Assembly: GCF_900188235.1 (NCBI RefSeq)
Contig: NZ_FZNT01000007.1
Location: forward strand, 60,982 to 124,981
Source of the DNA: Lutibacter agarilyticus
Lineage (GTDB): Bacteria > Bacteroidota > Bacteroidia > Flavobacteriales > Flavobacteriaceae
DNA length: 64,000 nucleotides
Direction of reading: 5' to 3'
In this document: positions 45,743 to 55,263 of the stretch, piece after piece
Layout: each line of letters starts with the position of its first letter
Numbering within the stretch: position 1 is the first letter of the stretch
The notes under the pieces: model-generated
What the model was told of the DNA's origin: nothing
Seen by the model: only the letters and a program-made list of their open reading frames with translations
The model's database searches: none
Translations under genes and position numbers: made by a program

Positions 45743-48700
45743 ATGAAAACATTGAATATTATTTTACTCCTTATCTTTATAAATGTTTTTACATTAAATG
45801 CCCAAGTTGCTGAAATACATTTAAATAACTTAAGTAATATTGATCAACTTGTTAAATCTCCTAACAATAAATATTTTGTGACTTACGACAATTCACGTGA
45901 AAATATAAGTGTTTTTGATGTAAAAAATAGAGTATTAAGACATCAAATTAATAAAGATGATTTTTCTCTTGATGAAAATGTAATTATAAAAGAAATACTT
46001 TTTAGTCCAGATTCTAGCAAGATTGCAATCTATTTAATTAGTGGAATTAAATTTTCAGACAGTTATATTTTTATTTTTGATTATGAAAATAAAAAAGAAC
46101 TGGGTAGGTTGCTTTTAAACGATACAAGTATAAATATTTCTCCTACCAACTTCGCATTTAATAACAACGAAGAATTGATTTTAGGAGGTTATGGTGGGGA
46201 TTTTTATGGTTGGAGCTACATAGATAATACACTGTCAATTAATAATTCAATTGATTACATAGATAGTTTTCACTTATTTCTTATTAAAAACATAGGTAAT
46301 GAGGTAGTTTATATTGTATTAAAAGATAAAAAACTGATTTTAGTTAATTCAAGTAAACAGGAGCATATAATTACAGAAGAAATACCTGAAGATTTTTATT
46401 CACAACCATATCTAAAGGATGATTATAAGTTTGAAATTTCAAATAACCATAATTTTATAAGTTTAAATTCAGGGTATGCCATAAAATTTTTTGATTTGGT
46501 AAAAGGTGAGGAGCATATAATCCCAAATTATAATAGTGTTTGTCTATATTGTAAACCTAAAAATTTAGAAGGAAGCTTTACTGAAGATAATGAAAATTTT
46601 ATATTTCCAGAAAAAAATAATGTCGAAAGTCCTGATGTTACAGATTACATTAGCGTGTACAATTTAAATAAAAAAAAGAGAATAAATAAAATAACAGTTT
46701 TAAGCAAAGAAAATACAAAATATATTGAAATTGATAATAAAATAATTATTAGCGTAGATAATGAAATATATTTTTGCCCAATTAATAAAAATAAAATTAA
46801 TAATTTTATCTATAATTGTGGAAAAGCATTTGATTCTTTTTATGGAGATAGTCAAATAAAAACGTTCAAATCTAACAAGAATTATTTCGTTTTTGGTCTT
46901 GATAATACTATTAATTATTTCAATTACTCTACAGGAGAATGGAAGACAATTGAAATTAAAGATTCTGGTGATATTAACAATATTGTAATATCTTCTAGTG
47001 ATATATTATTTTTAACTGCTCAAAATAGTAATAATGGGGCATCAGGTAAATTAATCAAGCTTGATTTGAAATCAGAGAAAATTCTTTATTCTATGGAGAT
47101 GGATGATTACAAATGGTTTGGAGATTTAAAAATATCAAAAGATAATAAAATTGCATTATTTTCAAAAAGGCTTACTTTGGGGTCCTATTATGATTTTGAT
47201 GATATTGTAGTCACAGAGAATAGAATTTACGATATTGATTCGTCTTTGGAAATTCCAGTAATTGAAAACAACAATTATGATTTAATGTATTTAACAAATA
47301 ATGATAATTATGTAATTGCTTATAAAGAAAATATTGGTAGTTATGTTTATCTCAAAAGCACATTTGAATATGTGGATTTCAAACCAAATGCTTTTTACTT
47401 TTTAATTGATGGCAAAAAGATTTTAGTCCAAAAAAATGCTCTTGTTGAAAATGAGACTAGACTTAGGAGAGATGACAAAACTAAAGTTTATAACTTGAAT
47501 GATATTAATTCGTTAATAGATATAAATGATATAAAAGTAAGCAACAAAACAATTTCGTTTTTAAAAAATGGGGCTGAAGTTCTAAATATAAACCTTTTAT
47601 CTCATGAAATAATAGAACATCAAAAAGACAATATATCATCACTCTTTACACTAGAAAATAATGATAATAAATTATATTTAAGATTAAATTCAGTTGATCA
47701 TTTTTGGCCATTATTTTTAAATTATTCCGACAATATAGATTTTTCAAATTCAGATAAATTAAAACATAAATTTTTTTATGATGTAATGTATTTTAATAAT
47801 AATACCCTTTTAATTAAAAATTTCTGGAAATTAAATAATTGGTACTATCCTGAATATATGCAAGAAGGGGGTTTTGATAAAGGTAAACTCAAAAAGCATT
47901 ATAATCTGCTTGAAAAATCTATTAAAATAAATTATGAAGATAATAGTAGTGGGGTTTATGAAAATGAATTACTATTTTCTTTATTGAAGTTAGATTTTGA
48001 TAGACCCGAACAATCATTAGAAAGTAGAGAAATTAGGTCAGGAGTTGGACAGCAAAATGGAGTTGCAACGATTTTGTTAAATTATAAAAAACCAATAATA
48101 AATTTTGATAATTATTATTATATAAATACATTAAACGAACATTTCTTAAAAATTAACAGTGATTATTTATTCAATGATACTTTTACAGAAGGCAATACAG
48201 AAAAGATATTATTTGAAGTAACTGAGTTTGATGAAATATATAGTTGGATAGAGAATGATGAATCTAAATTTATTGAAAATAAAATAACTGATGAAAATAC
48301 TATACGATTAATAAATAAAAAAGATTACAGTAAGAGTTCAAATATTATTGTAACAGATTCTAATGAATTTATTATTTTTTTTGATGACAACTATTATATG
48401 GCATCAAAAGGAATCTTTAAATATATTTGGTTTTTACATAATAATAAAGTTTATAGACCAGAACAATTTGATCTTAAATATAACAGACCTGACATTGTTT
48501 TGAATCGATTAGGGAAAGCTGACAGCACAACTGTTATTGCTTACAACTATCAATATAAAAAGAGATTAAAAAAAATGGGTGTTGATTATTCTGTTTTAGA
48601 AGATGATCTTAATATTCCTGAAATTATTATCAAAAACAAAGAAGATTTACCAGCATTTACGAGTAATAATATACTTAAGTTGAAATTAAGTATGTGGGAT

Positions 48701-49738
48701 AGTAAAAATGACTTAAATCGAATAAATGTTTGGATTAATGACACACCTATTTATGGAATGAATGGAATAGACATTTCAACTTTGAACGTTAAAAAAATAA
48801 ATAAAGAAATAACTCTGAACTTAACTAAAGGAGAAAATAAAATACAACTAAGTGTACTTAACAATGCGGGTGTTGAAAGCTTAAAAGAAACTGTTTTTAT
48901 AGAATCTACCACTGGTAAGGAAAAACCAGATTTATACTTGATTTCAATAGGTGTAAGTGATTATAAAAATTCAGATTTTAATTTAAAATATGCAGCAAAA
49001 GACGCAAGTGATGTGGTGTCTCAATTCTCAAAAAGCGGTCTGTACGGTAAAATCCATACCAAGCTATTAACCAATACTGAGGTCACTATAGAAAGTGTTG
49101 GAGCGTTATCAAACTTTTTGCAATCTGCTGATATAGATGATGTTGTTATGGTTTTTGTAGCTAGCCATGGCTTGTTGGATGCAGAATACAATTACTTTTT
49201 GGCCAGTTACGATATTGATTTTAATGCACCAGCTTCAAAAGGTATTCCATTTGACTTGTTAGAAGCACAATTAGATAATATTGCTCCTCTAAAAAAAATG
49301 ATGTTTGTTGATGCCTGTCATAGTGGAGAAGTAGATGTTGATGAAGTTGTTGTTAATGCTGAAATCAAGGATTCTCCAGTAAACAGTAGAGGTTCTAAGG
49401 GTAAATTACTCAAGACCAAAAATAAAAGTTTGGACCAAATTTCAACATTAAGCAAACTATTATTTTCAGACCTTCGTCGTGGTAATGGAACCACTATTAT
49501 TTCTTCAGCAGGCGGAATGGAGTTTGCTTATGAAGGAGAAAAATGGCAAAATGGTTTATTTACCTATTGTATGTTAAATGGTATAAGCACTCAAAAGGCC
49601 GACTTAAACAACGATGGTGAAATTATGTTGAGCGAGCTTCAAGCTTATGTTGGTGAGCAGGTTTTACAATTATCAAATGGAAAACAACAACCAACGTCAA
49701 GGATAGAGAATATTTCAGTTGATTATAGAGTTTGGTAA
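45743..49738 (+). CDS. Large exported caspase-family protease with beta-propeller (paralogue 2)
   Basis: The 1331-residue protein has the same layout as the gene before it: signal peptide (TLNAQ), an N-terminal propeller-like part rich in Asn/Asp/Ile, QFDLKYNRPDIVLNRLG, and a caspase domain with LYLISIGVSDYKNSDFNL, FVASHGLLDAEYNYF (His1142) and FVDACHSGEVDVDEVV (Cys1192). The linker carries RGSKGK (Arg1216) and the tail has DLNNDGEIMLSEL. The N-terminal halves of the two paralogues are strongly diverged while the catalytic ends match at DNA level. It may therefore recognise a different partner through its propeller with the same protease chemistry. Confidence 0.88.
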   Translation: MKTLNIILLLIFINVFTLNAQVAEIHLNNLSNIDQLVKSPNNKYFVTYDNSRENISVFDVKNRVLRHQINKDDFSLDENVIIKEILFSPDSSKIAIYLISGIKFSDSYIFIFDYENKKELGRLLLNDTSINISPTNFAFNNNEELILGGYGGDFYGWSYIDNTLSINNSIDYIDSFHLFLIKNIGNEVVYIVLKDKKLILVNSSKQEHIITEEIPEDFYSQPYLKDDYKFEISNNHNFISLNSGYAIKFFDLVKGEEHIIPNYNSVCLYCKPKNLEGSFTEDNENFIFPEKNNVESPDVTDYISVYNLNKKKRINKITVLSKENTKYIEIDNKIIISVDNEIYFCPINKNKINNFIYNCGKAFDSFYGDSQIKTFKSNKNYFVFGLDNTINYFNYSTGEWKTIEIKDSGDINNIVISSSDILFLTAQNSNNGASGKLIKLDLKSEKILYSMEMDDYKWFGDLKISKDNKIALFSKRLTLGSYYDFDDIVVTENRIYDIDSSLEIPVIENNNYDLMYLTNNDNYVIAYKENIGSYVYLKSTFEYVDFKPNAFYFLIDGKKILVQKNALVENETRLRRDDKTKVYNLNDINSLIDINDIKVSNKTISFLKNGAEVLNINLLSHEIIEHQKDNISSLFTLENNDNKLYLRLNSVDHFWPLFLNYSDNIDFSNSDKLKHKFFYDVMYFNNNTLLIKNFWKLNNWYYPEYMQEGGFDKGKLKKHYNLLEKSIKINYEDNSSGVYENELLFSLLKLDFDRPEQSLESREIRSGVGQQNGVATILLNYKKPIINFDNYYYINTLNEHFLKINSDYLFNDTFTEGNTEKILFEVTEFDEIYSWIENDESKFIENKITDENTIRLINKKDYSKSSNIIVTDSNEFIIFFDDNYYMASKGIFKYIWFLHNNKVYRPEQFDLKYNRPDIVLNRLGKADSTTVIAYNYQYKKRLKKMGVDYSVLEDDLNIPEIIIKNKEDLPAFTSNNILKLKLSMWDSKNDLNRINVWINDTPIYGMNGIDISTLNVKKINKEITLNLTKGENKIQLSVLNNAGVESLKETVFIESTTGKEKPDLYLISIGVSDYKNSDFNLKYAAKDASDVVSQFSKSGLYGKIHTKLLTNTEVTIESVGALSNFLQSADIDDVVMVFVASHGLLDAEYNYFLASYDIDFNAPASKGIPFDLLEAQLDNIAPLKKMMFVDACHSGEVDVDEVVVNAEIKDSPVNSRGSKGKLLKTKNKSLDQISTLSKLLFSDLRRGNGTTIISSAGGMEFAYEGEKWQNGLFTYCMLNGISTQKADLNNDGEIMLSELQAYVGEQVLQLSNGKQQPTSRIENISVDYRVW

Positions 49739-49815
49739 ACTAAATTATAATAATTTGGGTATATTGGTATCAAACAAATTGTTTTTTGAGAAAAATTAAT
49801 TATCGTGAAGTAAAA

Positions 49816-52800
49816 ATGAAAGTACTACAAAAACATATTTATTTAGCTATTCTAATTTTTTGGAGTTCATTTGTTTCATTTTGTCAAGAAGTAAAATTAG
49901 GGTTGCCATTAGGACATGACAGACCCGTTATCGATGCTCAATTTAGTAAAAAAGGAAAATACATTTTATCCGCATCTTGGGACGGTACAGCTAAATTATT
50001 TGAAACAACTTCTGGTAAACTATTACACACAATGGACGTTTCTAAGAGTGGGGGTGTTTCCTCTATTCAATTTAGTCCAAATGAAAAATATATAATTGCA
50101 ACATCAAAAGAAGGCACTCCTAAAGTATTTGATGTTGAAACAGGCACATTCATGTTTGAATTGGGAGATTTTAATTCCTACTCAGCAATTTTTAGTCATG
50201 ATGGTAATTATGTAGTAACTTCAGTAGAGTATGGTAAAGTAAGTTTATATGATTTTTCTTCTGGGGATTGGATACGAAGTTTGTCCACAGAATCATCTGA
50301 GCGAAAAGCATTTGTCAAATTCAGTCCTCTAAAAAACACTATTGTAGTTAGTAAATACGGAACAGTCGATGTGTTTAATCTCGAATCTGAAAAAGCACTA
50401 TTCTCTTGGACAAATGAAAAAGGATGGGTTACTTCTTTAAATTTTAGTAATAATGGCGATTTAGTTGTGGTGGGCTATGAAAATAATGATGTTAATGTTT
50501 ATAATATTAAGTTTGGCAAATTAATCCATTCATTTAATGACCAATTAAAGTCTATTAATTCTGTACAATTCAGTACAAATGATGAATATATTCTGTTGGG
50601 GTCTAGTGATGGTGAGGTAAAATTATATAATACAATCTCTGGAATTTTGATGAACACATTTTATTTTTCACCTAATGATTCAGTTCAGTATAGTCCAGAT
50701 GGAAATTTTTTTTTAACCACGTCAGCTGAGCCTGCTTCTTGTAAACTTTATGATGTTAAAACCGGTGAATTAATCCATTCATTTAATGATTTTATAGGAA
50801 TGTTAAACAATGTTCGCTTTAGTGATAATGGTAAACTTATTGTTTTTGCAACTGATGATAAATCTAAACTTTATGATGTAAATTCTGGACTGTTAATAAA
50901 ATTATTTGAGAGCCGATCTCATCCAATAAATTCAATAAAAATTAGTCCAAATAGTAATCAAATAGCAACAGCAAATACAAATGGAAAGAGTTTAATAGTT
51001 GATTTAAATTCAGGAAAAACGCTAAAATACATCACTCAAAGTGAAGACGCGCTTTTAGATTTAAAATATAGTTTAGATGGAAATTATTTTGTAACAGCTG
51101 CAAAAAATGGAACAATAAATGTTTTTGACGCTAAAAATTGGAATTTATTAAATTCAATTAAAAACCCCAATGCTTCAATCGAATTTATCGATATTAACAA
51201 AACAAGTGATCAATTGCTAGCAACATTATTTTACAATTACGATTTAGAAAAAATAAATAAAGAAAACGTTAAAATTTATTCACTTAAAACAGGAGCTACC
51301 TTGAGAGCTTTCAATTTAGATTCTATCTATATCGCTTCCTCTAAGTTTAGCTCAGAAGGCAAATTTATTTTTGCAGTTTGTGAAGATTTAGCGTTAAGAA
51401 AACTTGATGCAAAAACAGGGTCAACCATTGATGTTTTAAATACCGGGGGAATGCAATTAATCTCTGCTGAAATAAGTCCTAATGATACTTATTTGGCATG
51501 GAATGACCAATATGTCAATGACTCAAAGATATATAATATCAATTCAGGCGATTTTATTCACTCTCTAAAAGGCCATACATCTTGGGTGTTTTCAACAAGT
51601 TTTAGTCAAGATAGTAAATATGCTGTTACCTCTTCTGAAGACAAAACTTCTAAAGTTTATGAAGTAGAATCTAGATTGCTTTTAAATACCTTTACTGGCC
51701 ATAGTTCAAGAGTCACCTCCTCAGATATTTCATCAACAAATAAATACATTGTAACCGCCTCATTAGATGGGAGTTTTATTGTGTTTGACTTTGATTCAGG
51801 TAAACAGTTTATAAGACATTTTATTTTTGAAAATGACCCAAAAAAATGGGTTCATTTACATCCATCAGGATTATTCGATGCATCACCAGAAGCCATGGAA
51901 TTAATGTATTGGACAAAAGGATTAGAAGTTATTGAGTTTTCACAATTAAAAGATCGCTATTGGTTACCTGGGTTGTGGGATAAAGTGATGAAAGGTGAGA
52001 AGCTGCCAGATGTTCGAAATATGAGTGAACTAAAGCTTCAACCGAAAGTAGAAATTTTAATGATTACAAATGAAAGTGTCACAATTCATTTGATAAAACG
52101 TGATGGAGGTTATGGTAGGGTAACATTATTTATTAATGGTAAAGAGGCTATTAATGATGTAAGACCACCTGATATGGATTATACCTTAAATGAGCAAACA
52201 TTTATTGTGTCTATAAAAGACCATCCTTATCTATTAGATGGTGAAAATGAAATTACAGTAAAAGCATCTTCAGAAGATGGTTTTGTACAAGGAAGAGGTT
52301 CTAAATCAAAGACATTAATAACAAAAGAAGTTCTAAAGCAACCTCAGTTTTTTGGAGTTGTTATTGGTGTTGGAGATTATGCCAATAGCCAACTAAATTT
52401 AAAATACACTGTAAATGATGCTGAAGCCATATCTAAAGCAATGCAATTAGGTGCAGAGAACTTATTTAATAAAGATAGGACTCATATTTACACGATAACT
52501 TCTAAAACTGATAAATTACCAAGCAAAGCAAACATTAAAAGCGTATTTCAAGAAATAAGCGCTAAGGCTAATGCAGAAGACATTATCACCGTTTATTTAA
52601 GTGGTCATGGCATAACTTGGGGTGGAGACCAGGGAGATTTTTATTTTCTCACATCAGATGCGACAGCAACGAGTAATGAAGTATTTAATGATCCAGTAAT
52701 ACGAGAAAATAATACAATTTCTACTTCGGAATGGGTAGATTGGTTAAAAGATATTCCAGCTTTAAAACAAGTTATGATCATAGATGCTTGTGGTTCAGGA

Positions 52801-53481
52801 AAAGCAGTTGATAATCTAATTTCAGAGCGTGATATTGAACCATCTCAAATAAAAGCTATTGACAGAATGAAAGACCGTACAGGGATGTATATAATTTCAG
52901 GTTGTACTGCTGATGCCGTTAGTTATGAAGCAAGCATGTATGGTCAAGGTTTACTTACGTACTCAATTTTACAAGCAATAAAAGGTGCTGCTTTAAAAGA
53001 AGATAAATATGTTGATATTTTTACAATAATGAACTATGCTAGGGAAACTGTTCCAAAGTTAGCTGAAGGTATTGGAGGAGTACAAGAACCACAATTACTT
53101 GTACCCCGAGGAGGTTCATTTGATATTGGAATGTTAGGACTCGAGGATAGGGGTGCGATACCACTAGCAAGTCCAAAGACCGTATTTGTTAGATCTACAT
53201 TAATTAATGCAGATGAGTTTGAAGATAATTTAGGATTGTCTGAAATGCTGAATCAGGAATTGTCAATTGTGTCTTCAAAAGGGAGAAGCTCTTCATTGGT
53301 TTACTTTGACTCTGCAAAATTCCCTAATGCCTGTAAAATAAGTGGCGGTTATACTATTAGTGAAGATAAAATTGCTATCTCTTTAAAACTTAGATGTGGT
53401 CAAGAATTGAGGTCTTTTAATTTAAATGCCTCAACCAAAGAAGAGTTGATAAATGAAATAATTAAAATAATAGATGATTAG
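49816..53481 (+). CDS. Exported WD40-repeat caspase-family protease
   Basis: The ATG at 49816 is chosen because it begins a clear signal peptide (SFVSFCQE); a TTG at 49786 would add ten residues before it. The 1221-residue protein has a dozen or more classical WD40 units (about 35-650; for example VIDAQFSKKGKYILSASWDG and HTSWVFSTSFSQDSKYAVTS). A linker contains RGSKSK (Arg827). The caspase core has FFGVVIGVGDYANSQLNL, TVYLSGHGITWGGDQGDFYF (His931) and VMIIDACGSGKAVDNL (Cys992). About 100 further residues follow as a separate C-terminal domain. It closes the rightward operon and faces a convergent gene. Confidence 0.9.
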   Translation: MKVLQKHIYLAILIFWSSFVSFCQEVKLGLPLGHDRPVIDAQFSKKGKYILSASWDGTAKLFETTSGKLLHTMDVSKSGGVSSIQFSPNEKYIIATSKEGTPKVFDVETGTFMFELGDFNSYSAIFSHDGNYVVTSVEYGKVSLYDFSSGDWIRSLSTESSERKAFVKFSPLKNTIVVSKYGTVDVFNLESEKALFSWTNEKGWVTSLNFSNNGDLVVVGYENNDVNVYNIKFGKLIHSFNDQLKSINSVQFSTNDEYILLGSSDGEVKLYNTISGILMNTFYFSPNDSVQYSPDGNFFLTTSAEPASCKLYDVKTGELIHSFNDFIGMLNNVRFSDNGKLIVFATDDKSKLYDVNSGLLIKLFESRSHPINSIKISPNSNQIATANTNGKSLIVDLNSGKTLKYITQSEDALLDLKYSLDGNYFVTAAKNGTINVFDAKNWNLLNSIKNPNASIEFIDINKTSDQLLATLFYNYDLEKINKENVKIYSLKTGATLRAFNLDSIYIASSKFSSEGKFIFAVCEDLALRKLDAKTGSTIDVLNTGGMQLISAEISPNDTYLAWNDQYVNDSKIYNINSGDFIHSLKGHTSWVFSTSFSQDSKYAVTSSEDKTSKVYEVESRLLLNTFTGHSSRVTSSDISSTNKYIVTASLDGSFIVFDFDSGKQFIRHFIFENDPKKWVHLHPSGLFDASPEAMELMYWTKGLEVIEFSQLKDRYWLPGLWDKVMKGEKLPDVRNMSELKLQPKVEILMITNESVTIHLIKRDGGYGRVTLFINGKEAINDVRPPDMDYTLNEQTFIVSIKDHPYLLDGENEITVKASSEDGFVQGRGSKSKTLITKEVLKQPQFFGVVIGVGDYANSQLNLKYTVNDAEAISKAMQLGAENLFNKDRTHIYTITSKTDKLPSKANIKSVFQEISAKANAEDIITVYLSGHGITWGGDQGDFYFLTSDATATSNEVFNDPVIRENNTISTSEWVDWLKDIPALKQVMIIDACGSGKAVDNLISERDIEPSQIKAIDRMKDRTGMYIISGCTADAVSYEASMYGQGLLTYSILQAIKGAALKEDKYVDIFTIMNYARETVPKLAEGIGGVQEPQLLVPRGGSFDIGMLGLEDRGAIPLASPKTVFVRSTLINADEFEDNLGLSEMLNQELSIVSSKGRSSSLVYFDSAKFPNACKISGGYTISEDKIAISLKLRCGQELRSFNLNASTKEELINEIIKIIDD

Positions 53482-53590
53482 ACTTAAACAAGTCTTCATA
53501 AATGGTAATGTCCTGTCAAGTGTGTAAATAGAAAAGTTACCCTGAAATATAGCTTCAAGTTAAAATTAATTTAGGCAAATAATTTAGATG

Positions 53591-55258
53591 CTACATGTTT
53601 AAATTTACACCTGCTGGTTTTACCAACGCTAATAGGTTTTGAAAGGCTTGAGTTACTATAAGAGCTGTTTTATGACCATCGTCACTTGAAACGTTTTCTA
53701 TTTCACCATATTCATCATAGGTTACATTTATAGCGCCAACGTCTTTAATTTCAATTTTAATAGGTTTACCTATGTTATTGTATTTAAATACAAGTACTTT
53801 GTCTTCTTGTTGCATCTCGGTTATTTTACCTTCGTTGTTATATATTAATTTAACCCAAGTTTCTTCATTTTTTTGAGCAAAAGTTAGATTTCCATTATCA
53901 TTATATTCAAAGATATACTCGCCATTATAATTCTTTACATAGTTTAATTTTTCAAGTGTTGGATGATACTTCATATAAATAGAATCTGATGCGCTAAACT
54001 TTTCTATTAATAAACACCTATTGTTATACTTAAATGTAGTTTTTCTATTGCTCCTAATAATTTCAATGGGACTACTACATAATTCATCATAAGTAGTTTC
54101 AGTAACAATGCCACGAATAGTTGTTATGATTTTTTTAGTATAACGCTCACTGTTTTCTTTTATACCAATAAAATACTCATAACTATTTGTGTTTTTATCG
54201 CCGTATTCATCTATTCTAGTAACTTTTGTGGAGTAATGTTCATTGTCTTTAGAGCCATCTTCTTTATAGAAAACGCCATACGTGTATTCTGTTATGTCAC
54301 CATCTCTATCCGTGATTTTTGATATCCAACTCGATTTAGGTTCATAAACCATATGCATAGCGTCTTCAGCCATTCCCTTTAATCTAACGGGATTATAAAC
54401 TATTTTTGTGAGATTATGACGCTCATCATATTTAAAAGCATATTGATTTCCTGCCGCATCTAAAGAGTAAATTAAATCTTTTCCATCATATTTAAATTTG
54501 GCTACGTCTAAGGATGATTTTATTTCAGTTATAAAACCATCATCATTTGTAGTAAACTGTAATTCTGAGCCATCGGCATTTATTATTTTAGATATATGGT
54601 TATTAATGTATTCCACGATACTCCATACACCGTTTCCTTTATCATATTTCACTAAATTACCTGCCAAATCAAATGTTTCTATTTTATTGCCAGTTGTTCT
54701 TACATAACCTTGTGCTATTTTTACCAGTTGTTGATTTCCATGCTGATAAGATTCCCATTCCATACCATCTGGAAAATCCATAATGCCTTCTATAAGTCCC
54801 TTTTCAACAAATTTACCCCATTGTTTTCTTCTGTAATCAACATTTTTCACAAGTTTATCTCGCTCTTTTATGATGGCGTTAGGGGAATTACTTATGGTGT
54901 TTTCTTCTAGAGATAACTCTATTAATTCATCAATCATCATCTCCAACAGATCATTTGTCATTAATATTGATTTGTAATAGGTTTGACCACCTGCTCCGTA
55001 TTCAGTTATAACAACAGAGCCATCGGGATAAGCAGTAAGTTTAGTCTCTAATTTTGAACCCCAACCATAACCAAATAAACCAATTTTTGTGGCTTTAGAG
55101 TTGTATGTACGGCTTAAATCTTGATATGCAGAATATTGTGTTGTTTGTTGAAGGTCTGTATATGAAACATAAAAATTACCGTTTTTTAAATTAACTCCAG
55201 CAAATAGCACCGTTGATTGAATTAGTATTAAGACTAAAAAAAATTTAAGTTTTTTCAT
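53591..55258 (-). CDS. Exported RHS/YD-repeat protein
   Basis: The 555-residue protein has a signal peptide (STVLFAG) and an N-terminal segment KNGNFYVSYTDLQ, SRTYNSKATKIGLFGYGWGS as at the front of many RHS proteins (DUF6531-like). YD-type repeats fill about 190-530 (GVWSIVEYINNHISKIINAD, NQYAFKYDERHNLTKIVYNP). It has no toxin-like C-terminus after the repeats and no visible RHS core DPxGxxxx motif, so it is a short repeat shell only. It starts 5 bp after the TPR-caspase gene on the same strand, so the two form a unit. It could be a protease substrate or scaffold; this is inference. Confidence 0.78.
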   Translation of the reverse strand: MKKLKFFLVLILIQSTVLFAGVNLKNGNFYVSYTDLQQTTQYSAYQDLSRTYNSKATKIGLFGYGWGSKLETKLTAYPDGSVVITEYGAGGQTYYKSILMTNDLLEMMIDELIELSLEENTISNSPNAIIKERDKLVKNVDYRRKQWGKFVEKGLIEGIMDFPDGMEWESYQHGNQQLVKIAQGYVRTTGNKIETFDLAGNLVKYDKGNGVWSIVEYINNHISKIINADGSELQFTTNDDGFITEIKSSLDVAKFKYDGKDLIYSLDAAGNQYAFKYDERHNLTKIVYNPVRLKGMAEDAMHMVYEPKSSWISKITDRDGDITEYTYGVFYKEDGSKDNEHYSTKVTRIDEYGDKNTNSYEYFIGIKENSERYTKKIITTIRGIVTETTYDELCSSPIEIIRSNRKTTFKYNNRCLLIEKFSASDSIYMKYHPTLEKLNYVKNYNGEYIFEYNDNGNLTFAQKNEETWVKLIYNNEGKITEMQQEDKVLVFKYNNIGKPIKIEIKDVGAINVTYDEYGEIENVSSDDGHKTALIVTQAFQNLLALVKPAGVNLNM

Positions 55259-55263
55259 TTTTA

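Noticed and set aside
49786..49815. TTG-started extension of the WD40-caspase
   Set aside because: It would place ten charged residues before a clear signal peptide starting at 49816.
35387..53481. Classification of the operon as a known CBASS, gasdermin or CRISPR-caspase (Craspase) defence system
   Set aside because: No cyclase, gasdermin, TIR, Cas7-11 or other diagnostic partner is present, and all six proteases have signal peptides, unlike those cytoplasmic systems.
53500..53545. TGTCCTGTCAAGTGTGTAAA and the stretch near 31650 with GTGTCAAACTTTTCCCCC, resembling ends of mutator-type (IS256) elements
   Set aside because: Too short, no transposase and no matching second end nearby; could be remnants but cannot be supported.
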